64,000 bases of DNA from Actinocrispum wychmicini (GCF_004345645.1 NZ_SLWS01000003.1:1-64000), one strand, 5' to 3'. Shown: positions 15,707-24,142, counted from the stretch's first letter. Numbers and translations are program-made. The notes: a model not told the origin generated them from the letters alone.

Positions 15707-16304
15707 CCTGGCCGTCCTGCGCGAGCGCGGTCAGGTATCGCTGGGCGGTGGCGCGGGCGATGCCCAGCAGTGCGGCGATCTCCGCGGCCGACGCCGGCCG
15801 TCCGTGGTCCCGTAGCCCGTTGGCGACGACCCGGGCGGTCGCCGCCGACCGTCCCTTGGGCGTCTCGCGGCGGTCCCGTTCGTGCAGCAGCCGAACCGCC
15901 CGGTCGATGTCGGCCTGGGTGGCCGTCCGGTCGCTCGACGACAGTTGGGCGTGGTAACGCGAGTACGCGTTCAACCGCTCGGCCAGGTCCTCCGCGTCGA
16001 ACGGCTTCACCAGGTAGTTCAACGCACCCGCGGCGAACGCGGCCCGCACGGTGGGCACGTCGGACACCGCGGTCAGCATGATCACATCCACAGTGGTGTC
16101 CCGCAGGAACAGCAGCCCGGACTCGCCCGGCAGGTAGTTGTCCAGCAGCACCAGGTCCGGCGACAACTCGGCGACCTTCTGGCGGGCGTTCGCGGCCGTG
16201 TGCGCGACCCCGACGACCGTGAACCCGGAGACCCGCCGGACGAAGTCCGCGTGCACCATGGCCACCCGAATGTCGTCCTCGACGATCAGCACCCGAATCG
16301 TCAC
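15639..16304 (-). CDS. CitB/DpiA-type response regulator
   Basis: A 221-residue regulator with a receiver domain (acidic pocket EDD at 9-11, phospho-acceptor Asp55 in LLDNYLP, LTA and VKPF switch residues) and a C-terminal winged helix of the CitB/DcuR class (RPASAAEIAALLGIARATAQRYLTALAQDGQV). It pairs with the downstream CitA-type kinase gene through a 4-nt GTGA overlap. CitA/CitB-type systems sense small carboxylates or similar ligands outside the cell. The divergent ABC importer is the likely target. Its last 68 bp overlap the convergent methyltransferase gene. Confidence 0.9.
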   Translation of the reverse strand: MTIRVLIVEDDIRVAMVHADFVRRVSGFTVVGVAHTAANARQKVAELSPDLVLLDNYLPGESGLLFLRDTTVDVIMLTAVSDVPTVRAAFAAGALNYLVKPFDAEDLAERLNAYSRYHAQLSSSDRTATQADIDRAVRLLHERDRRETPKGRSAATARVVANGLRDHGRPASAAEIAALLGIARATAQRYLTALAQDGQVTMTLRYGTTGRPEHEYQWIEP

Positions 16305-17896
16305 CGCACGTCCTCCAGCGTCGGTTCGAGCGCTTGCGGCAACTGCGCGACGAACAACGCGCCGCCGCCGGTCCCGCCGGGATTCGCCAGCCGGACGTCC
16401 CCGCCGAGGCTGCGCGCCGCCTGCAAGGTCAACGCGAGCCCGAGCCCATGCCCCGGTTCGTCCTTTGTGGACACGCCGTCGGTGAAGACGGAGTCCGCCA
16501 GGTCCGCGGGCACCCCGGCACCCGAGTCGGTCACGGCCACGTGCAGCGTGGTGCCGTCGGCCACCAGGTCGACCTCCACCACGGCCGGCCGGCCGGGCCC
16601 GCGCCGGGCCGCCTGCAGCGCGTTGTCCACCAGGTTGCCGACCACGGTCGTCACCTCGACCGGTGCGACCACTTTGGACGGAACCCAGCTGTTCTCGCCG
16701 ATCTTCAGCCGGACGCCCAGTCCGGCCGCGGTCGCCGCCTTCGCGGCCAGGAACGCCTGCAGGTACGGGTCGTCGATCATGTCCGACCCGATCAGGGTGA
16801 TCGCCCCCGCGGACATTGCCCGCAGGTACTCGGCGGCTTCGGCGTAGTGCTGGGTCCGCACGAGCCCGGACAACGTGTGCATCCGGTTGGCGAACTCGTG
16901 CCGTTGCGCCCGCAACGCGTCTGTCAGCTCACGGGTCGAGTCGAGTTCCCGCGTCAGGGTTTCCAGGTCGGTACGGTCCCGCAGGGTCAACACCCCACCG
17001 AGGTCGAAGTCGCCTTTCCGGACCTCACGGTAGTTCGCCACCAGTACCCGGTCGCCGGCCACGGTCACCAGGTTGTCCACCCGCTCACCGGCTTCGAGCG
17101 TGGCCCGCAGCCGGGGCGGCAGGTCCAGTTCGGACACATGCGTCCCAGGTGGCGCGTCCAACCGCAACAGCCGCCTGCTCTCCGTGTTGCACACCGAGAT
17201 CCGGCCCGACGCGTCCACCGCCAACACCCCCTCCCCGATGCCGTGCAGCACGGCCTGATGCTCCTGCATCAACTCGGCCAGCTCGTGCGGCTCCAACCCC
17301 AGCGTCCGCCGCTTCAATAATCGGATCAACAGCAGCGCGCCACCCACGCCCAGCAGCAGCGCCCCGCCGCTGAACAGCCCGACCGTGCCGAGTTGGCTCT
17401 GTCGCGCCGCGTCGATCTCGGTGGCGCTGATCCCGAGGCTCACCTCGCCGACGATCGTGCCCGAGTGGTCGCGCAGCGGCACCTTCCCCCGGGCGGACAG
17501 GCCGAGCGTCCCGCGTTCGATGTTGGTGACCTCCTTGCCGGCCAGCGCCGCGCTCGGGTCCGTACTCACCGGCTGGCCGATCTGGTCCGGGTTCGGGTGC
17601 GCCAGGCGGATGCCCTTCTCGTCCGTCACCACCACGAACAGGGCGCCGGTGGCGAGCCGGGCGCTCTCCGCCGTGGCCTGGACCAGTCGCTGGTCGTCGG
17701 CGGCCACCGCGTCACCGAGGGCGACGTTCGACGCCACCACCCTGGCCATGTCCAGGGCGCGTTGCTCGAACTGGTCGCTGAGCTCGCTCGACTCCGTCCA
17801 GACCGCCATCACCGCGCCGACCACCAGTACCAGGGCCAGCAGGCCGATCTGCAGGACCAGCACCTGGCGTAAGAACGGCATCTTCGCCCTCGCCAT
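16301..17896 (-). CDS. CitA/DcuS-type sensor histidine kinase
   Basis: A sensor kinase of about 531 residues. It has an N-terminal membrane helix, an extracytoplasmic sCache/PAS-like sensor domain (about 30-170, with a VSLGISATEI end), a second membrane helix (about 178-205), a cytoplasmic PAS domain (HGIGEGVLAVDASGRISVCN), the RAQRHEFANRMHTLSG phospho-acceptor helix and a C-terminal ATPase domain with GNLVDNALQAA and GHGLGLALTLQAA. This is the citrate/dicarboxylate-sensor architecture. ATG at 17896 is preferred, with ATG at 17881 also possible; neither has a strong Shine-Dalgarno sequence. It diverges from the ABC operon by about 160 bp. Confidence 0.88.
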   Translation of the reverse strand: MARAKMPFLRQVLVLQIGLLALVLVVGAVMAVWTESSELSDQFEQRALDMARVVASNVALGDAVAADDQRLVQATAESARLATGALFVVVTDEKGIRLAHPNPDQIGQPVSTDPSAALAGKEVTNIERGTLGLSARGKVPLRDHSGTIVGEVSLGISATEIDAARQSQLGTVGLFSGGALLLGVGGALLLIRLLKRRTLGLEPHELAELMQEHQAVLHGIGEGVLAVDASGRISVCNTESRRLLRLDAPPGTHVSELDLPPRLRATLEAGERVDNLVTVAGDRVLVANYREVRKGDFDLGGVLTLRDRTDLETLTRELDSTRELTDALRAQRHEFANRMHTLSGLVRTQHYAEAAEYLRAMSAGAITLIGSDMIDDPYLQAFLAAKAATAAGLGVRLKIGENSWVPSKVVAPVEVTTVVGNLVDNALQAARRGPGRPAVVEVDLVADGTTLHVAVTDSGAGVPADLADSVFTDGVSTKDEPGHGLGLALTLQAARSLGGDVRLANPGGTGGGALFVAQLPQALEPTLEDVR

Positions 17897-17968
17897 GCGC
17901 TGACCGTACGTGCCGACGCCGGCATTGCCCAAACCCGCGAGCAAAACGCGCAGAACGCGGAGAACATT

Positions 17969-17984
17969 CGTTGCGCGAACAACG
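17969..17984. promoter_or_regulatory. Dyad in the kinase/ABC divergent spacer
   Basis: CGTTGCGCGAACAACG has 5-bp inverted arms (CGTTG/CAACG), and AACGCG recurs around it near 17945, 17954 and 17980. The 160-bp spacer must hold promoters in both directions, so this is a candidate site for the CitB-type regulator. The match is short and the assignment is inference. Confidence 0.35.
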
Positions 17985-18059
17985 CGGCAAAGCCTCGCGA
18001 CCCGCCAGCGCGCACTTACCGTTCACGCCCAACACAATCTACGACAACGGAGTTGGGCG

Positions 18060-18866
18060 ATGGATTCTCCGCTGGTCGAACTGCGGGGGGCGACGAAACG
18101 CTTCCCGACCGGCACGGGCGGGACGCACACCGCGGTCCGTGACCTCACGCTCACGCTGCGGCACGGCGAGTTCGTCGCGGTCGTCGGCCCGACCGGGTGC
18201 GGCAAGTCGACCACGTTGTCCCTGGTCTCCGGCCTGGAACCGGCGTCGGCGGGTGAAGTGCTCGTCAACGGCGCACCGGTTCGCGGCATTCCGGCCGGAG
18301 TGGGCTACATGTTCCAGAACGACGCCGTGCTGCCGTGGCGGTCGGTGCTGGACAACGTCGCCGCCGGTCCGCGGTATCGAGGCACACCGAAAGGGAAAGC
18401 CCGGGAGCAGGCCCGGGAATGGGTGCGCCGGGTCGGACTCGGCGGGTTTGAGGGCTATTACCCGCACCAGTTGTCCGGCGGGATGCGCAAGCGGGTCGCG
18501 CTCGCCCAGACGCTGGTGAACGAGCCGTCGATCCTGCTGATGGACGAGCCGTTCAGCGCGTTGGACGTGCAGACCCGGGCGTTGATGCAGGACGAGTTGC
18601 TGCGGCTGTGGTCCGGGACGGGCGCCGCGGTCGTGTTCGTCACACACGACCTGGAGGAGTCCGTCGCGTTGGCCGACCGCGTGGTGGTCATGACCAGCAG
18701 CCCGGCCACGGTCAAGGCGACGTTCGACGTGCCGCTGGAGCGGCCCCGCAAAGTCGAGCAGGTCCGCCTCACCCGGGAGTTCCTGGAGATCTACCGGGAG
18801 ATCTGGGACTCGTTGCGGGAAGAGGTCGAGAAGGCCCGAGAGGAGCAGGCCAACCGTGTCGCGTGA
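18060..18866 (+). CDS. ABC transporter ATPase (SsuB/TauB/NMT1 type)
   Basis: A 268-residue nucleotide-binding subunit with Walker A GPTGCGKST, Q-loop YMFQNDAVLPW, signature LSGGMRKR, Walker B ILLMDEPFSAL and the switch His in VTHDLEE. This is the nitrate/sulfonate/taurine/thiamine-precursor importer class. ATG 18060 is preceded by GGAG. It begins a three-gene operon with a permease (11-nt overlap) and a binding protein. It powers solute uptake at the inner face of the membrane. Confidence 0.92.
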   Translation: MDSPLVELRGATKRFPTGTGGTHTAVRDLTLTLRHGEFVAVVGPTGCGKSTTLSLVSGLEPASAGEVLVNGAPVRGIPAGVGYMFQNDAVLPWRSVLDNVAAGPRYRGTPKGKAREQAREWVRRVGLGGFEGYYPHQLSGGMRKRVALAQTLVNEPSILLMDEPFSALDVQTRALMQDELLRLWSGTGAAVVFVTHDLEESVALADRVVVMTSSPATVKATFDVPLERPRKVEQVRLTREFLEIYREIWDSLREEVEKAREEQANRVA

Positions 18867-19728
18867 CACCCTGGAAGCGTCTACTTTGGACAACGTCGAG
18901 CCGAAAACCGAAGGGCGCACGGTGAAGTCCGCGTTCCGGCGGCGCCGCGGCATGATCTGGACGATCCGGGTCGCGTTGGTCGTCCTCTGGCTCGCCAGTT
19001 GGGAACTGACGGCCACGTACCTGATCGACCCGTTCTTCTACTCCAAACCCAGTGCGGTCTGGCACAAGCTCGTCGACTGGTTCACCGGCGGCACCAGCCA
19101 GGGATCCATCTGGGAACAGATCGGGTACACGCTGCAGGAGGCGGTCGCCGGGTTCCTGCTCGGCGCGCTCGCCGGCGTGGTGCTCGGCATCCTGTTGGGC
19201 CGCAGCCGCCTGCTGGCCGACATCTGCGCGCCCTTCATCAAGGCCGCGAACGCCGTGCCGCGGATCGTCCTGGCGGCGCTGTTCGTGATCTGGTTCGGCC
19301 TGGGCATGTCGTCGAAGATCGCGACCGCGTTCGTCCTGGTGTTCTTCGCCGTGTTCTTCAACGCGTTCCAGGGCGCCCGCGAAGTCGACCGCAACCTCAT
19401 CAACAACGCCCGGATCCTCGGCGCGGGCCGCCTGCACGTGCTGACCACGATCGTGGTGCCCAGCGCGACCTCGTGGATCCTCGCGTCGCTGCACACCGCG
19501 TTCGGGTTCGCCCTGATCGGCGCGGTCGTCGGCGAGTTCACCGGCGCCGACAAGGGCCTCGGCCTGCTGATCAACCACTCGCAGGGCACGTTCGACAGCG
19601 CCGGCATCTACGCCGGGATGATCGTGATCACCGTGATCGCCCTGCTCGCCGAATGGCTGCTGACCGTCGCCGAGAACAGGTTGCTGAAGTGGCGCCCGCC
19701 ATCCATCACCACAGGACTCCAGATCTAG
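18856..19728 (+). CDS. ABC transporter permease (SsuC/TauC type)
   Basis: A 290-residue permease. After a polar N-terminus of about 35 residues it has around six membrane helices and the BPD-type coupling loop NNARILGAGRLHVLTTIVVPSA that docks on the ATPase. It starts at GTG 18856 inside the 3' end of the ATPase gene (11-nt overlap), so the two are translated together. Family relatives import nitrate, sulfonates, taurine or pyrimidine precursors; specificity depends on the binding protein. Confidence 0.92.
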   Translation: MSRDTLEASTLDNVEPKTEGRTVKSAFRRRRGMIWTIRVALVVLWLASWELTATYLIDPFFYSKPSAVWHKLVDWFTGGTSQGSIWEQIGYTLQEAVAGFLLGALAGVVLGILLGRSRLLADICAPFIKAANAVPRIVLAALFVIWFGLGMSSKIATAFVLVFFAVFFNAFQGAREVDRNLINNARILGAGRLHVLTTIVVPSATSWILASLHTAFGFALIGAVVGEFTGADKGLGLLINHSQGTFDSAGIYAGMIVITVIALLAEWLLTVAENRLLKWRPPSITTGLQI

Positions 19729-19737
19729 GGAGAGACC

Positions 19738-20775
19738 GTGAAAACCCGTGCCATCATCGCCGTCGCCGCGTTGGCGCTCGGCCTCACGGCCTGCCGTTCA
19801 CAGGACGGCACCACCGCGGCGGCGCCCAACGCCGACGGGACGACCGACGTCAAGATCATGGTCGGCGGCGTGGAGAAGGTGATCTACCTGCCGGCCAAGC
19901 TCACCGAGCAGCTCGGGTACTTCAAGGATCAAGGCCTCAACGTCCAGATCCTCACCGAGCCGGCCGGCGCGACCGCCGAGAACTCGCTGATCTCCGGTGA
20001 CGTCAACGGCGTCGTCGGGTTCTACGACCACACGATCGACCTGCAGACCAAGGGCAAGTGCATCACCAGCGTCGTGCAGATGGCCGACGTGCCCGGCGAG
20101 GCCGAGGTGGTGGCCACCAGGAACGCGGACAGCGTCAAGAGCCCGACCGACTTCAAGGGCCGCAAGCTCGGCTTCACCAGCCCCGGCTCGTCCACCGACT
20201 TCCTCACCCAATACCTGGCCACCAAGAACGGCGTGGCCACCAGCGAGTACACCGGGGTGAAGGCCGGCGCGGGCCAGACGTTCATCGCCGCGATCGACAA
20301 CGGCGGCATCGACGCCGGCATGACCACCGATCCCACGATCGCCCAGCTGGTCGACTCCGGCAAGGCCAAGGTCATGCTGGACATGCGCACCGAACAGGGC
20401 ACCCGGGCGGCGCTCGGCGGCCTGTACCCGGCGAGCGCGTTGTACATGGACTGCGCGTTCGTCCAGCAGCACAAGGAAGTCGTGCAGAAGCTGGCCAACG
20501 CCCTGGTCAAGACCCTCGGTTACATCAACACCCATTCGGCCGCGGACATCGCGGCCAAGATGCCGCCGGACTTCGCGGGCGGCAACCAGGCCCTGTACGT
20601 CAAGTCGATCAACGACAGCAAGGGCATGTTCAACACCGACGGCAGGATGAAGGCCGACGGCGCCAAGAACGTCCTTGAGGTGCTCAGCCAGTTCTCGCCG
20701 AACGTGAAAGGCAAGAAGGACACCGTCGACCTGACCAAGACCTACACCGACGAGTTCGTCACCAAGGTTCAGTAA
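19738..20775 (+). CDS. ABC substrate-binding lipoprotein (NMT1/SsuA-like)
   Basis: A 345-residue binding protein with a lipoprotein signal (MKTRAIIAVAALALGLTAC, lipid attached to Cys19) and the two-lobed NMT1/SsuA pattern: VIYLPAKLTEQLGYFKDQGLNV, AENSLISGDVNGVVGFYDHTIDL and KLGFTSPGSSTDFLTQYL. The last segment with SxSTDF contacts ligand in this family. The GTG start follows a GGGAGAG sequence. Ligand unknown; control by a CitA/CitB-type system hints at a small organic acid or an aromatic acid. A strong hairpin follows the stop. Confidence 0.9.
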   Translation: MKTRAIIAVAALALGLTACRSQDGTTAAAPNADGTTDVKIMVGGVEKVIYLPAKLTEQLGYFKDQGLNVQILTEPAGATAENSLISGDVNGVVGFYDHTIDLQTKGKCITSVVQMADVPGEAEVVATRNADSVKSPTDFKGRKLGFTSPGSSTDFLTQYLATKNGVATSEYTGVKAGAGQTFIAAIDNGGIDAGMTTDPTIAQLVDSGKAKVMLDMRTEQGTRAALGGLYPASALYMDCAFVQQHKEVVQKLANALVKTLGYINTHSAADIAAKMPPDFAGGNQALYVKSINDSKGMFNTDGRMKADGAKNVLEVLSQFSPNVKGKKDTVDLTKTYTDEFVTKVQ

Positions 20776-20784
20776 CGCGGTGCT

Positions 20785-20817
20785 AGAGTCCCCCGTCATG
20801 CATCGACGGGGGACTCT
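20785..20817 (+). terminator. Perfect hairpin with a start codon in its loop
   Basis: AGAGTCCCCCGTC (20785-20797) pairs perfectly with 20805-20817 across a 7-nt loop, ATGCATC, that begins with the likely ATG of the next gene. It lies 9 bp after the stop of the ABC operon, so it can act as that operon's terminator. In a transcript that contains it, it would bury the start codon region of the DUF4333 gene. Confidence 0.65.
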
Positions 20818-21133
20818 GTTCGCGGTGCCGGCGTTGGTCACGATGGCGACTGCGGCCTGCACGACGTCCGAGCCCGGCATTCCACTCCCGGCCTCCACCC
20901 CGTCAACTCAGCGGGTGTTCGACGAGAAGGCCGTAGAACAGGGCGTCAGGCAGATCCTGCGGGACCAGTACGGGGAGACCCCCACCAACGTCACCTGCCC
21001 GAGGAACCAAGTGGTCAAAGTGGGCACCGTGTTCACCTGCACCCTGCGGGTCAACGGCGAGCCGAGGAAGGTCCGGATCACCGTGCGGTCGGACCAAGGC
21101 GAATACGAGGTCAGCCAGTCGGCGCCGGCGTAG
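20798..21133 (+). CDS. DUF4333 lipoprotein
   Basis: A 111-residue exported lipoprotein: positively charged start MHRR, a short hydrophobic core and a TAAC lipobox, followed by a DUF4333 domain (about 45-108) with the family pattern V..NVTCPxxQxVKxGxxFTC, which carries two cysteines expected to form a disulfide. Function of DUF4333 is not known; it is widespread in actinomycetes. ATG at 20798 sits in the loop of a perfect 13-bp hairpin; a GTG near 20822 would give a truncated signal, so the ATG is preferred. Confidence 0.75.
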   Translation: MHRRGTLFAVPALVTMATAACTTSEPGIPLPASTPSTQRVFDEKAVEQGVRQILRDQYGETPTNVTCPRNQVVKVGTVFTCTLRVNGEPRKVRITVRSDQGEYEVSQSAPA

Positions 21134-21151
21134 TCGGAGGCTAGGCGCGCT

Positions 21152-21430
21152 TTAGCTCGACTTGGCCTTGGCGGCCAGCCGGGCCTGCACCTCCGGGCGC
21201 CGCAGCGGCGGCACGGTAGTGGGCGGCTGGCGGCGCGGCGGCAACGCGGCCAAGAGGCGCGTGGTCGTCGCGGTGACCTCGGCGACAGCGGCTTCGAAGG
21301 CGTCCCGGGTGCTGTCGGTCACCGACTGGACGCCGCTGACCTTGCGGACGTACTGCCGGGCCGCCGCCTCGACCTCCTCGGCCGTGGCGACCGGTTCAAG
21401 CCCGCGAAGTGTGGTGATGTTGCGACACAT
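21152..21430 (-). CDS. DUF2277 family protein
   Basis: A 92-residue protein beginning MCRNITTLRGLEPVATAEEVEAA, a near-exact fit to the DUF2277 start consensus (MCRNI..L...EP.AT..E), followed by ARQYVRKVSG. The C-terminal part is proline/arginine-rich. No function is known. I start at ATG 21430 because the family starts with MCRNI; an in-frame ATG lies six codons upstream. Convergent with the DUF4333 gene. Confidence 0.88.
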   Translation of the reverse strand: MCRNITTLRGLEPVATAEEVEAAARQYVRKVSGVQSVTDSTRDAFEAAVAEVTATTTRLLAALPPRRQPPTTVPPLRRPEVQARLAAKAKSS

Positions 21431-21460
21431 AACGGTCAGCATAGGCACAACGGCAGTCGA

Positions 21461-21553
21461 TCACTGGGTGATCAGCATTCCCAACACCATCCCGATCAGG
21501 ACGAGCAACACCGCCGCCTTGGCCAGGAGACCAGCCGAACAGTTGATTTGCAT
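21461..21553 (-). CDS. Possible 30-residue membrane peptide
   Basis: A short frame encoding a 30-residue peptide that is almost wholly hydrophobic after the first eight residues (LLAKAAVLLVLIGMVLGMLITQ core), as for a single-pass membrane microprotein. ATG 21553 is preceded by AAGGAC at short spacing. It lies between the DUF2277 gene and the divergent regulator-like gene. I know no named family; a chance frame cannot be excluded. Confidence 0.35.
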   Translation of the reverse strand: MQINCSAGLLAKAAVLLVLIGMVLGMLITQ

Positions 21554-21691
21554 GCTGTCCTTGGTACGCCACGGACGGCGCTGGTTGTCCGACGGGCGTG
21601 GACCTCCGTCGTGGACCTCCGCGCCGGAGGAGCGGCCCCGCCGCCGGAATTGTCCATAGAATGGCGGACAACTCGCCGGATGGAGGCCGCC

Positions 21692-22510
21692 GTGCTCGAC
21701 GAAGACGATCTCAGCGGGGTCGTCCGGAACGTCCAACGAAGCAGGGCGGAGGCGACCAAGCGCTTCGTGAACCATCCGCTCACCCGCGCGTACCTCGAGG
21801 CGGGGGTCCGGCTCGTGGAGCGTGAGCTGCGGGCAGCGGACACCGACGGCCAGTTGACGCGTCCGTTCGAGACCCTGCGCCGGGAGAACGTGATCGCCGA
21901 ACTGGCCAACGGGCGAAGGGAACTCCCGATCAGGGGCACGGTCGGGTCGTTCCGGGACCGGTGGGACCCGTTCTCCGGGTACCTGTCCGACCTCGCCCGG
22001 TTCATGCTGCGGATGCGCCAGTCCGGCCCGGTGAACACACTGGTCCGCCAGGCGACTGTGGCGCTGTCCGACGGCGACTTCGCGGCCGTGGTGCACGAGG
22101 TCGCCTACCGGGACATGCTGCTCGCCGCCCAGTCGATCCCGTTGCGCTTCCGGTTCCTGGCGATGACGCTCGCCGCCCAGGACCAAGCCGTGGCCGAGGC
22201 GATGACCACGGTCTACCACGACATCACCCACGCCTGGAAGTCGCTCTGCGACGAGGTCTTCGCGGCCCGGGGCCTCACCCTGCGACCCGGCCTGACCACC
22301 GACGACCTGGCAACGATCCTGGTGGCCCTGAACGAAGGCCTGGCCTTGCGAACGGCCAACGAACCGGACCACACGTTCCGCGACGACGAGACCCGCCACG
22401 GCCTGCTCGGCCAGGCCGCGCTGGCCCTGTTCGCCGCGTTCGTCGACAAAGGTGACCACAGCACGCTGGAAGAGTTGGCCGAACGAATCGCCGGCGGCAA
22501 GGACGCCTGA
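21692..22510 (+). CDS. TetR-like protein with atypical N-terminus
   Basis: A 272-residue largely helical protein. The segment ELPIRGTVGSFRDRWDPFSGYLSDLARFML (about 85-115) and the helical C-terminal half, ending with LVALNEGLALRTANEPD and LLGQAALALFAAF, resemble the ligand domain of TetR-type regulators, where LNEGLALR is a common sequence. The helix-turn-helix before it is not typical, so DNA binding is uncertain. I start at GTG 21692 because GGAGG lies 6 nt upstream; an ATG four codons earlier contains that sequence. Confidence 0.6.
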   Translation: MLDEDDLSGVVRNVQRSRAEATKRFVNHPLTRAYLEAGVRLVERELRAADTDGQLTRPFETLRRENVIAELANGRRELPIRGTVGSFRDRWDPFSGYLSDLARFMLRMRQSGPVNTLVRQATVALSDGDFAAVVHEVAYRDMLLAAQSIPLRFRFLAMTLAAQDQAVAEAMTTVYHDITHAWKSLCDEVFAARGLTLRPGLTTDDLATILVALNEGLALRTANEPDHTFRDDETRHGLLGQAALALFAAFVDKGDHSTLEELAERIAGGKDA

Positions 22511-22539
22511 GGTTGTGCGGGCAGGGGCCCCGCACAACC
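22511..22539. terminator. Bidirectional hairpin between convergent genes
   Basis: GGTTGTGCGGG (22511-22521) pairs with 22529-22539 around a 7-nt loop. It fills the 41-bp gap between the ends of the TetR-like gene and the convergent HNH-like gene and can serve both. Confidence 0.7.
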
Positions 22540-22551
22540 CCGTGGCGTGTC

Positions 22552-23055
22552 TCAGTGGGTCCAGTCGGCGAGCATCCGCTGTCGGGCGCCGGCCAGGCTG
22601 ATCGTGCCGGCGCAGACCTGTCGTTTCAGCGAGTTCTCTTCCTTGTCCTTGTCTTCGGCGGCTTGGCCGGGATCTGTGCTGCCGGCGCTGGTGCGCGGCT
22701 CGGGCCACAGGTTGTTCGGATCGCGTGGCGCGCCGCCGAGTTCCAACGGGACCAGATGGTCCTCTTCGAGTGCCGTGTTGGGGATGTCGGCTTCGCCGTA
22801 TTCGCCCTTCTGCTGGTTCTTCAGGGCGGTGGTGTAACTGGACGGCGGTCGGACTGTGGCCGTCCACCCGGACACGCAGATGGTGGTGTCGATGGTGTCC
22901 TGGCTGACGTCCGGGTTGAAGGCCCCCGGGGTGCACGCGGAATCCGCTGTGCCGTTCACGATTGTGCACGTCCGCGCGGCCGACGCCGAGGGCGCGACAC
23001 AGACCGCGAACGTAACGGTCGACGCTAAAACCCAAGCGGTCTTTACCATTCGCAT
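22552..23055 (-). CDS. Secreted HNH-like nuclease-domain protein
   Basis: A 167-residue exported protein. Residues 1-27 are a Sec signal peptide ending SASA. The mature part has EEDHLVPLELGG then PNNLWPEP, the beta-beta-metal signature of HNH-fold proteins common in actinomycete secreted proteins, and a C-terminal helix with a cysteine (RQVCAG). Four cysteines in the mature chain can form disulfides. Nuclease activity is inferred from the fold only. ATG 23055 has GGAGG 5 nt upstream. Confidence 0.75.
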   Translation of the reverse strand: MRMVKTAWVLASTVTFAVCVAPSASAARTCTIVNGTADSACTPGAFNPDVSQDTIDTTICVSGWTATVRPPSSYTTALKNQQKGEYGEADIPNTALEEDHLVPLELGGAPRDPNNLWPEPRTSAGSTDPGQAAEDKDKEENSLKRQVCAGTISLAGARQRMLADWTH

Positions 23056-23236
23056 ACCAGCCTCCGATTCCGTGAGTTGTTCACGACTCGCCACAGAATG
23101 CTGCGAGGACACCACCGGCGGAACCAGTCAGTAGTCGTTGAATATGGCGTGAACAGTCGAACGTCAACGGACACAACGGAAAAATGGGCGCATACCTTGA
23201 CTCGGGTGTCGCTAGGGGGGCGAGTACGGTCGGGCC

Positions 23237-24142
23237 ATGACCTTGCAGCCGTTGACGATCGAGCGGATGTTCTTGTCGTGGACGCTCGATGTGCCTGTGC
23301 TGCTGGTCGTCGCGTTGCTCGGCTTCGGATACGTGTGGGCGGCGCGGCGGACAGGGGAGTGGCGGCGGTCGCGGACGGTGTACTTCTGTGCGGGGCTGGC
23401 AACGGTCCTGATGGTCACTGTGTCCTTTGTGGGCGTTTACGCCGACTCGTTGTTCTGGGTGCGCGCGGTCCAGACGGTCGTGTTGTTGATGATCACACCG
23501 TTGTTGCTGGTGATGGGCGCGCCGCTGACGTTGCTGCTGGCCACCGTCCCGGAGCGAACCGCGGACAGGCTCAGGAAAGCTGGGCGTTCGGTGACCGCGC
23601 GTGTGTTGACGTTCCCGCTTGTCGTGACGGTCGTCCTGGTCGCGCCGACGTTCGTGTTGTACTTCACGCCGCTGTACGAAGCGTCTCTGCGCAACGGATT
23701 CGTCGACGATTTGGTCCATGTGGGACTTGTCGGCGCCGGGTTTGTGTACTTCTGGACGCGTTTGGGGGTCGACCCGACGCCTCGGTCGGACTCCTACCTG
23801 GTGTCGTTGTGGATCAGCCTGACCGAGGTGATCGCGGACGGCGCGCTCGGTCTGGTGGTCTGGCTGGGTCCGCTGATCGCGTCCGGCTACTACCAGGCGC
23901 GCACGTGGGGCCCCGACATCCGGCTGGACCAGATCATCGGCGCCGGTGTGCTGTGGATCGGCGGCGACCTGGCCGGGCTGATGTTCGTCGGGGCGCTCGT
24001 GGTGCGCTGGCGGCGGGACGACGAGCGCAAGGCCGAGCAAATCGACCGTGAGCTGGACGAGCAGGAGCGGGTCGTGGCCAAGCCGGGCCTGTGGTGGGAG
24101 AACGACCCGCAGTTGGCCGAGCGGTTCCGGCGCCTACGCTGA
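23237..24142 (+). CDS. CtaG-type cytochrome oxidase assembly protein
   Basis: A 301-residue membrane protein of the caa3_CtaG family, with about seven hydrophobic segments. The conserved features are the cytoplasmic arginine-rich loop after the first segment, RTGEWRRSRTVYF, the HVGLVGAGFVYFWTRLGVDPTPR segment and a histidine close to the membrane. CtaG proteins help insert copper into cytochrome c oxidase. A charged C-terminal tail (about 255-301) is cytoplasmic. The neighbouring membrane protein and multicopper oxidase genes fit a copper-related theme. Confidence 0.88.
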   Translation: MTLQPLTIERMFLSWTLDVPVLLVVALLGFGYVWAARRTGEWRRSRTVYFCAGLATVLMVTVSFVGVYADSLFWVRAVQTVVLLMITPLLLVMGAPLTLLLATVPERTADRLRKAGRSVTARVLTFPLVVTVVLVAPTFVLYFTPLYEASLRNGFVDDLVHVGLVGAGFVYFWTRLGVDPTPRSDSYLVSLWISLTEVIADGALGLVVWLGPLIASGYYQARTWGPDIRLDQIIGAGVLWIGGDLAGLMFVGALVVRWRRDDERKAEQIDRELDEQERVVAKPGLWWENDPQLAERFRRLR

